From an uncultured Lachnospiraceae bacterium (GTDB taxonomy: Bacteria; Bacillota_A; Clostridia; Lachnospirales; Lachnospiraceae), in the NCBI GenBank assembly GCA_946529195.1, contig CAMMZE010000002.1, forward strand, positions 1 to 19,841: 19,841 bases of DNA, given 5' to 3'. The translations under genes were made by a program, and so were the position numbers. Numbering within the stretch: the first letter of the stretch is position 1; every line of letters begins with the position of its first letter. Positions 14,851-19,841 of this stretch are shown piece after piece. The notes beneath the pieces are model-generated. The model ran no database searches and was not told the origin of the DNA. It saw nothing but the letters and a program-made list of their open reading frames with translations.

Positions 14851-15824
14851 AAAAGACACTTCAGATTGGAAAGATAACCGTAGATCCGCCGGTCGTCCTT
14901 GGCCCTATGGCCGGGGTAACGGACCGGCCTTTCCGTGTGCTCTGCAAGGAGCAGGGCTGCGGCCTGGTATGCACGGAAATGGTCAGCGCAAAGGCAATTA
15001 CCTACCATAACAAAAAGACAGGTGAGCTGATGCTGACGGATCCGGGAGAGCATCCGGTCTCCCTGCAGCTGTTCGGATCTGAGCCGGAGACAGTGGAAGA
15101 GGCCGTGCATATGATCGAAGATCTGGATTTTGAGATCCTGGATTTTAATATGGGCTGTCCGGTTCCAAAGGTTGTCAGAAACGGAGAGGGATCTGCCCTT
15201 ATGAAATCCCCCCTGCTGGCAGGCAGGGTGATTGAGGCCCTGGTTCGTGCTGCCGGAGAGAGACCTGTGACCGTCAAAATCCGGAAAGGCTTTGATGATG
15301 AGCATGTCAATGCTGTCGAGATCGCCCGCATCGCCCAGGAGAGCGGAGCGGCAGCCGTGACGGTGCACGGGAGGACCAGAGAGCAGTATTACAGCGGCCG
15401 GGCGGACTGGGAGATCATCCGGAAGGTCAAAGAGAGTGTCAGCATTCCTGTCATCGGCAATGGCGATATCTTCAGCGGGGAGGATGCCCTGCGCATGCTG
15501 GCCCAGACAGGATGCGACGGAGTGATGGCTGCCCGCGGTGCCCGCGGAAATCCCTGGCTCTTTGCCCAGATCAGGGATTGTCTGGCAGGAAAGACACCGG
15601 ATCCTGCACCGGAAAGGGAAGAAATCGCGCAGATGGCCATCCGTCACGCCAGGATGATGGTTGCGGAAAAAGGAGAGTATACAGCGATCCGGGAAATGCG
15701 CAAGCACACAGCCTGGTACACGCACGGAAAACGCGGCGGCGCCCTGCTGCGCGGCGGTCTAGCCAGGATCGAGACGCTGGATCAGTTTACAGATATTATG
15801 CAGCAATGGGCATTACATGATTGA
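14838..15824 (+). CDS. dusB: tRNA-dihydrouridine synthase (DusB type)
   Basis: An FMN enzyme that reduces uridine to dihydrouridine in tRNA with NADPH. The 328 residues form a TIM barrel with [13 protein letters not shown] at about 21-33, the catalytic Cys107 in [49 protein letters not shown] and the FMN-phosphate segment [15 protein letters not shown]-terminal helical tRNA-binding domain follows. It starts within the end of coaX. In Firmicutes dusB is commonly placed just upstream of lysS, and here it is followed by greA and lysS. Its stop codon (15822-15824) falls inside the -35 box of the greA promoter. Confidence 0.95.
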   Translation: MQEVKKTLQIGKITVDPPVVLGPMAGVTDRPFRVLCKEQGCGLVCTEMVSAKAITYHNKKTGELMLTDPGEHPVSLQLFGSEPETVEEAVHMIEDLDFEILDFNMGCPVPKVVRNGEGSALMKSPLLAGRVIEALVRAAGERPVTVKIRKGFDDEHVNAVEIARIAQESGAAAVTVHGRTREQYYSGRADWEIIRKVKESVSIPVIGNGDIFSGEDALRMLAQTGCDGVMAARGARGNPWLFAQIRDCLAGKTPDPAPEREEIAQMAIRHARMMVAEKGEYTAIREMRKHTAWYTHGKRGGALLRGGLARIETLDQFTDIMQQWALHD

Positions 15825-15849
15825 CAGAAAAGACTGTTTCATGTATAAT
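15821..15849 (+). promoter_or_regulatory. Full-consensus sigma-A promoter of greA–lysS
   Basis: TTGACA at 15821-15826 and TATAAT at 15844-15849 with a 17-base spacer match the sigma-A consensus at every position. The -35 box overlaps the dusB stop codon. The expected start is near 15856, about 97 bases upstream of the greA ATG. Confidence 0.85.
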
Positions 15850-15857
15850 ATGCTCGT

Positions 15858-15906
15858 TGTTCAGAACATGCCTGACTTGGGGGATAATTGCGGGCTGTCC
15901 TGAACA
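15858..15906 (+). promoter_or_regulatory. Long hairpin in the greA 5' leader
   Basis: TGTTCAG at 15858-15864 pairs with CTGAACA at 15900-15906. After a 1x1 mismatch the stem continues with ACA/TGT and, past a bulged T, GCCTG with CGGGC (one G-T pair), leaving a loop of about 16 bases. The hairpin begins at the predicted transcript start and ends 32 bases before the greA ribosome site. No strong T tract follows, so an RNA-stability, pausing or translational role is more likely than classical termination. Confidence 0.45.
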
Positions 15907-15938
15907 TTTGCTGTATTATTTAAAAAAAGTAAGAAAGC

Positions 15939-15943
15939 GGAGG
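15939..15943 (+). promoter_or_regulatory. Ribosome binding site that sets the greA start
   Basis: GGAGG 9 bases before the ATG at 15953 fixes the greA start. The same frame is open back to a TTG at 15821, but that TTG is part of the promoter and its extra 44 residues do not resemble GreA. Confidence 0.8.
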
Positions 15944-15952
15944 TATTGGGAA

Positions 15953-16438
15953 ATGCCGGAAGAAAAAAAGATTATCATGTCCCCGGAGAAGATTCAGGCA
16001 CTGCAGAATGAATTGGACGACATCAAGCTGAACCGGAGAAAACAGAATGCGCAGAGACTGAAGGAAGCCAAGGCGCAGGGAGATATCTCTGAGAATGCAG
16101 AGTATGACAATGCCATGCAGGAGTATCATGAGCTGGAGGCGCGCGAGGCGGAGCTGAGCGAGCTGCTTCGTGTGGCTCAGGTACTGGATAAGAGTGCCAT
16201 CACCATGGATACAGTTGCAATCGGCACCAGAGTCAGAGTCTATGATGTAGAGTATGATGAAGAAGAAGATTACTTTATCGTCGGACCGCAGGAGACCAAC
16301 TGTCTGGAAAACAAGATCTCCAATGAATCCCCGATGGGACAGGCGCTGATGGGCGCCAAAGTCGGTGACACAAGGATCGTCAATACACTCGACGGCGATA
16401 TTGCCTATAAGGTGCTTGAGATCTCCATCGCTGATTAA
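15953..16438 (+). CDS. greA: Transcription elongation factor GreA
   Basis: GreA enters the RNA polymerase secondary channel and stimulates transcript cleavage to rescue backtracked complexes. From the ATG at 15953 it has 161 residues, close to the usual 158. An N-terminal coiled-coil hairpin (about 10-80) holds the tip motif GDISENAEYD at 43-52 with the acidic residues that act at the polymerase active site. The C-terminal FKBP-like domain contains IGTRVRVYDVEYDEEEDYFIVGPQE and ISNESPMGQALMGAKVGD. It has its own consensus promoter and a structured leader, and lysS starts 29 bases after its stop. Confidence 0.97.
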   Translation: MPEEKKIIMSPEKIQALQNELDDIKLNRRKQNAQRLKEAKAQGDISENAEYDNAMQEYHELEAREAELSELLRVAQVLDKSAITMDTVAIGTRVRVYDVEYDEEEDYFIVGPQETNCLENKISNESPMGQALMGAKVGDTRIVNTLDGDIAYKVLEISIAD

Positions 16439-16467
16439 GTAATAGATATAGAGAAAGGAAAATATTC

Positions 16468-18471
16468 ATGCATTGGTCAGACAGGATAGCAGAACAGATC
16501 ATTAAGAGAAATCCGGACAAAGAGGAGTATGTCTGCGCAGCAGGTATCAGCCCGTCCGGTTCCATCCATATCGGAAATTTCAGAGACATTGCCACCAGTC
16601 TTTTTGTAGTCAAAGCGCTTCACAGAAAAGGGAAAAAGGCCAAGCTTCTTTTCTCCTGGGATGAGTTTGACAGACTGAGAAAAGTGCCGGTCAATGTGCA
16701 GAAGACTAAAGAAGGTATGGAAAAGTATATCGGCTGTCCGTACGTGGATGTTCCGAATCCCTTTGACACAGAAGAGAAGACTTACGCTGAATATTTTGAA
16801 AAGGAATTTGAGAAGTCCGTCCACCGTTTTAATATCGAGCTGGACTACCGTCATCAGGCCCAGATGTACCGCAGCGGCAAGTATGCCGGGCAGGTGCTCC
16901 ATTCCTTAAAGCATCGCGGAGAGATTTTTGACATTCTGGACAGCTTCCGTACCCAGGACGCCCAGGAAGGCGAGAGGGAAAGATACTATCCTGTCAGCAT
17001 CTACTGCCCGGAGTGCGGCCGTGACACGACAACCATCCATTCCCTGTCAGAGGACTGCACCAAGGCTGAGTTCAGCTGCAAATGCGGTCATACAGGTACC
17101 TTTGATTTTACAAAGGATTATAACTGCAAGCTGGCCTGGAAGGTAGACTGGGCTATGCGCTGGGGTTATGAAGGCGTTGACTTCGAGCCGGGCGGAAAAG
17201 ACCATGCAAGCCCGGGCGGCAGCTATGACACCAGTAAGGTGATCGCGGCGAAGATTTTTGGCGTGAAGGCACCCATCTTCCAGGGATACGAGTTTATCGG
17301 CATCAAGGGCACCACAGGCAAGATGTCCGGTTCATCCGGACTCAACCTGACACCGGATACCCTGCTTAAGCTCTACGAGCCCGAGATCATCCTCTGGCTC
17401 TACTCCCGTTCCGAGCCCAACAAGGCATTTGATTTCTGCTTCGACGACGGAATACTCAGACAGTATTTTGAGTTTGATAAGCAGTATAATAAATACATCG
17501 ATGGCGGCGCAGACGAGATGCTGCAGTCTGTCATGGACAACTGCCTGATGACAGACCGCAAGATCAAGACGGTTCCCATGTCCCTTCTGGTGCAGCTGGG
17601 ATCCATCGTTGATTTCAATATCCCTATGCTGGAGACTGTGTTTGAGAAGATCGACCAGCCTTACAAGTATGAGGATTTCAGCGACAGACTGGACCGTGCA
17701 AGATTCTGGCTGGAGACCTGTTCTCCGGAGAATGCCAACAAGCTTAGAGGGACCCGTGACTGGGATCTTTACGAGTCTCTGGATGAGAAGGAGAAGGAGG
17801 AAATCTCCCTTCTGCATACCTATCTGTCCGGAGAAGGCTATACACTGGATGATCTGAACACCGAGCTCTATGATATCCCGAAGAAGATTTTCGGCACGGA
17901 TATCCCTGAGCTGAAGAAGATCCAGGGCAAGTTCTTTAAGAATGTCTACACCCTGCTTCTGGGCAAGGAAAAGGGACCTCGTCTCTATCTGTTCCTCTTC
18001 GCGATCGATAAGGAACGTTATCTGCACCTGCTGGATTTCTCCACGCCCAAGACCGAGGAGGAGCTTCATCCGGTAGTGGAAGAGGAAGTTCCCGAGGAAG
18101 CTGAGATCGTTTACGGCGATCCCGATCCTGTAGAGCCTGTTAAGGAGGAAATCGATATTGACTTCTTCTCCAAGATGGATCTGCGTGTCTGCAAGGTGCT
18201 CAAGTGCCAGGAGATCCGCAAGTCTCACAGCTGCTATAAGATCACCCTCTTTGACGGCCTGAAGGAGAGAGTAATCGTCTCCAGCATCAAGCAGTATTAT
18301 CAGCCGGAAGATCTGATCGGCAAAAAGATCATTGTTGTGGCCAATCTGGCTCCGACACGTATCACCGGTGTTAAGAGTGAAGGCATGCTGCTGGCAGGTA
18401 CCAACAATGCCTGCGGCTGCAGAGTGATATTTGTTGATGACGCGATTCCGGAAGGAACAGCGATCCGATAA
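16468..18471 (+). CDS. lysS: Class I lysyl-tRNA synthetase fused to a Trbp111/EMAPII-like tRNA-binding domain
   Basis: This enzyme charges tRNA-Lys with lysine, but is of the class I (LysRS1) type common in archaea and spirochaetes and unrelated in fold to the usual bacterial class II enzyme. The 667 residues include the class I signatures SGSIHIGNFRD (HIGN at 34-37) and KMSGS at 285-289, plus a cysteine insert, CPEC at 180-183 and CKC at 204-206, that probably binds zinc. The helical anticodon-binding region continues to about 530. An acidic linker rich in Glu and Pro (about 530-560) leads to an OB-fold at about 563-667 (FFSKMDLRVCKVLKC, VIVSSIKQYY, VVANLAPTRITGVKSEGMLLA) like the C-terminal domain of MetRS or free Trbp111. 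Standard LysRS1 is about 520 residues, so the extra length is this domain. It shares the greA promoter; a strong terminator follows. Confidence 0.93.
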   Translation: MHWSDRIAEQIIKRNPDKEEYVCAAGISPSGSIHIGNFRDIATSLFVVKALHRKGKKAKLLFSWDEFDRLRKVPVNVQKTKEGMEKYIGCPYVDVPNPFDTEEKTYAEYFEKEFEKSVHRFNIELDYRHQAQMYRSGKYAGQVLHSLKHRGEIFDILDSFRTQDAQEGERERYYPVSIYCPECGRDTTTIHSLSEDCTKAEFSCKCGHTGTFDFTKDYNCKLAWKVDWAMRWGYEGVDFEPGGKDHASPGGSYDTSKVIAAKIFGVKAPIFQGYEFIGIKGTTGKMSGSSGLNLTPDTLLKLYEPEIILWLYSRSEPNKAFDFCFDDGILRQYFEFDKQYNKYIDGGADEMLQSVMDNCLMTDRKIKTVPMSLLVQLGSIVDFNIPMLETVFEKIDQPYKYEDFSDRLDRARFWLETCSPENANKLRGTRDWDLYESLDEKEKEEISLLHTYLSGEGYTLDDLNTELYDIPKKIFGTDIPELKKIQGKFFKNVYTLLLGKEKGPRLYLFLFAIDKERYLHLLDFSTPKTEEELHPVVEEEVPEEAEIVYGDPDPVEPVKEEIDIDFFSKMDLRVCKVLKCQEIRKSHSCYKITLFDGLKERVIVSSIKQYYQPEDLIGKKIIVVANLAPTRITGVKSEGMLLAGTNNACGCRVIFVDDAIPEGTAIR

Positions 18472-18475
18472 AAAA

Positions 18476-18521
18476 AGCAGAAAAAGCTCCCAATCTATGC
18501 TGATCGGGAGTTTTTTCTGCT
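18476..18521. terminator. Bidirectional terminator between lysS and the convergent reductase gene
   Basis: AGCAGAAAAAGCTCCC at 18476-18491 pairs with GGGAGTTTTTTCTGCT at 18506-18521 over 16 positions with one G-T pair and a 14-base loop. The GC core is followed by a T run on the plus strand and by one on the minus strand too, so it can stop both convergent genes. Confidence 0.9.
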
Positions 18522-18553
18522 ATAAGAGTGTAATGCCTGCTGTATCTGCCGGT

Positions 18554-19684
18554 CTAGTGCTCAAAATGTCCGGCGACTTTTTTCAGGCAGTCAATGATGG
18601 GAATGTGCTGGGGACACATGCTTTCGCACTGGCCGCACTCGATACAGTCGCTGGCCTTGCCGAAGCTTTCAGCCAGTTTTTCATAGTTGGTAAAGTTGAT
18701 GGTCCAGCCCTTCTCCTCCAGATTTTCTCTCATGTCTTCATTGTAGAGGGAGAAGTATCTGGGGATGGGAATCTGGGAAGGACAGCCCTCTGTGCAGTAG
18801 GAACAGGCGGTACAGGGAACTGCGATCTGATTATTGATGATGTCAGCTGCCTGCAGGGCCATGGCTGTCTCCTCGCTGGTCAGGGGCTTGAAGTCTTCCA
18901 TAAAGCTCAGGTTGTCCTCCATCTGCTCTATGCTGGACATGCCGGAGAGTACCATCATAACGCCCGGCAGGGAAGCGGCGAAGCGGATGGCCCAGGAGGC
19001 AATGGACAGATCCGGTTCATGGGAACGGAACATGTTTTCCGCTGCAGGCGGGAGCTGAGCCAGGGTACCGCCCTTGACCGGTTCCATAACAATAACGGGC
19101 TTGCCGTGTCTGACTGCAGTTTCGTATACCTTGCGGGACTGGATCCACTCACTTTCCCAGTCCAGATAGTTGATCTGCAGCTGGACAAATTCCATTTCGG
19201 GGTGACTGGTCAGAATCTGGTCCAAAAGCTCCGGAGAGTCATGGAAAGAGAAGCCGGCATGTTTTACCAGTCCCTTGGCTTTTTTATCCAGGAGCCAGTT
19301 AAAGCAGTCCAGGTCCTCATACTGGGGCAGGCTGGAGGACTCGATGCCGTGAAGCAGATAGTAGTCAAAATAGCCTGCGCCGGTCTGCTCAAGCTGCTCA
19401 TTGAAAATCTTATCTCTGTCTTCCAGGGTACGGAAAAATCCGTTGTGAAGCTTGGTGGCAAGGGTAAAGCTTTCTCTGGGGTAACGGTCAACCAGGGCTT
19501 CCTTAGCGACTCGCTGGCTGGCAAAGCCATTGTACATAATGGCAGTGTCAAAATAGGTAAAGCCCTTTGCCATGAAGAGGTCCACCATCTTTTTGACCTG
19601 TTCGATATCTACAGCAGCATCATTTTTGGGGTCCAGCAGGGGCATTCTCATCAGGCCGAAGCCAAGTTTTTTCATTATGCTCAT
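18554..19684 (-). CDS. Aldo/keto reductase with two C-terminal 4Fe-4S motifs
   Basis: A 376-residue oxidoreductase with an N-terminal aldo/keto reductase barrel and a ferredoxin-like tail. The catalytic tetrad is visible as Asp46 and Tyr51 (FDTAIMYNG), Lys78 (LATKLH) and His112 (YYLLHGI). The tail holds two CxxCxxCxxxCP clusters: Cys291, 294, 297, 301 and Cys347, 350, 353, 357, enough for two 4Fe-4S centres. Proteins of this layout are frequent in anaerobes, and their substrates are mostly unknown. NADPH binding is expected from the fold but is not proved. The start at 19684 (MSIMKKLGFG) has only a weak AAGAAAG site; an ATG three codons later is possible. It faces lysS and probably belongs to a separate minus-strand unit. 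Confidence 0.9.
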   Translation of the reverse strand: MSIMKKLGFGLMRMPLLDPKNDAAVDIEQVKKMVDLFMAKGFTYFDTAIMYNGFASQRVAKEALVDRYPRESFTLATKLHNGFFRTLEDRDKIFNEQLEQTGAGYFDYYLLHGIESSSLPQYEDLDCFNWLLDKKAKGLVKHAGFSFHDSPELLDQILTSHPEMEFVQLQINYLDWESEWIQSRKVYETAVRHGKPVIVMEPVKGGTLAQLPPAAENMFRSHEPDLSIASWAIRFAASLPGVMMVLSGMSSIEQMEDNLSFMEDFKPLTSEETAMALQAADIINNQIAVPCTACSYCTEGCPSQIPIPRYFSLYNEDMRENLEEKGWTINFTNYEKLAESFGKASDCIECGQCESMCPQHIPIIDCLKKVAGHFEH

Positions 19685-19711
19685 TCTTTCTTGCTTATAT
19701 GGGATTTAAGG

Positions 19712-19750
19712 AAACTGCCAGGTCCGGACAGACGCCGGATCTGGCAGTTT
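19712..19750. terminator. Strong hairpin upstream of the reductase gene
   Basis: The arm at 19712-19727 (AAACTGCCAGGTCCGG) pairs with 19735-19750 (CCGGATCTGGCAGTTT) over 16 positions with one G-T pair and a 7-base loop. On the minus strand, the direction of both flanking genes, the arm ends in TTTCCTT. It probably ends or attenuates transcription from the gene at the window edge. Confidence 0.6.
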
Positions 19751-19767
19751 ATTCATGTACTTATGGG

Positions 19768-19797
19768 AGGAGACAGACAAGCCGTCCCCTGTCTCCT
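19768..19797. terminator. Second hairpin after the edge gene
   Basis: AGGAGACAG at 19768-19776 pairs perfectly with CTGTCTCCT at 19789-19797 around a 12-base loop. On the plus strand it is followed by TTTTTATTT, a classic intrinsic terminator shape, although no plus-strand gene leads into it here. On the minus strand it comes two bases after the stop codon of the edge gene and lacks a T tract, so it may protect that mRNA's 3' end. Confidence 0.5.
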
Positions 19798-19799
19798 TT

Positions 19800-19841
19800 T
19801 TATTTCATCAGCTCGTCTGCAAGAGCAGCCAGCTGTGCTTC
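19800..19841 (-). CDS. C-terminal end of an unidentified minus-strand gene (partial)
   Basis: Read on the minus strand, the last bases give EAQLAALADELMK followed by TAA (complement of 19800-19802), just before two hairpins. The helical, alanine-rich tail looks coding, and the stop followed by terminator-like structure supports a gene end. Thirteen residues are too few to name it. Confidence 0.45.
   Translation of the reverse strand, partial: EAQLAALADELMK

Noticed and set aside
15821..15952. Upstream TTG start for greA adding 44 residues
   Set aside because: The TTG is the -35 box of a consensus promoter, the added residues do not resemble GreA, and GGAGG marks the ATG at 15953.
16439..16467. 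A T-box or lysine riboswitch ahead of lysS
   Set aside because: The gap is only 29 bases and holds just a ribosome site; there is no room for a T-box or L-box.
18554..19684. Reading the reductase as a ferredoxin or an Fe-S dehydrogenase subunit
   Set aside because: The aldo/keto reductase tetrad (Asp46, Tyr51, Lys78, His112) and barrel length show that the Fe-S part is a C-terminal extension of an aldo/keto reductase.
1..19841. Mobile element, prophage, CRISPR array or defence system
   Set aside because: No transposase, integrase, cas or restriction genes, no direct-repeat array and no tRNA-linked attachment site are visible; all genes fit a syntenic core region.

Overview
The window looks like a chromosomal housekeeping segment of a Gram-positive, low-to-mid GC Clostridia-type bacterium, most likely near Lachnospiraceae. 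This is inferred from gene content and order (uvrC–hprK–murB–rapZ–whiA–HPr-like–dnaE–pfkA), strong AGGAGG ribosome sites, sigma-A-type promoters and many short-gap or overlapping genes. It holds 19 protein genes, two of them cut by the window edges. I see no RNA genes, CRISPR array, insertion sequence or phage genes. No gene-free stretch exceeds about 160 bases.

Layout. (1) Positions 1-10664, plus strand: the tail of uvrC, then hprK, a ROK glucokinase, murB, rapZ, whiA and a Crh-like HPr paralogue. A terminator-like hairpin follows, then dnaE, pfkA and a SpoU-family RNA methyltransferase. The region combines carbon-flux sensing (HprK, Crh-like protein, glucokinase, PfkA) with cell-wall synthesis and its control (MurB, RapZ, WhiA) and replication (DnaE). 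(2) 10679-12884: a membrane cassette of nfeD, an SPFH/stomatin-like gene and a PAP2-type membrane phosphatase, with a clear extended -10 promoter and a hairpin at the end. (3) 12909-18471: birA, a small uncharacterised gene, coaX, dusB, greA and lysS. greA has its own full-consensus promoter and a long leader hairpin. lysS encodes an archaeal-type class I lysyl-tRNA synthetase fused to a C-terminal Trbp111/EMAPII-like tRNA-binding domain. (4) 18476-19841, minus strand: an Fe-S aldo/keto reductase facing lysS across a bidirectional terminator, two hairpins, and the last codons of another minus-strand gene.

Most of the window is ordinary core genome. I do not see a clearly new multi-gene system. 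The items most worth checking are the class I LysRS–Trbp111 fusion at the greA–lysS locus, the Crh-like protein lacking the PTS histidine near hprK and pfkA, the structured greA leader, the small conserved-looking gene overlapping coaX, and motif deviations in PfkA and CoaX. All functional statements come from reading motifs and context; no database search was run.
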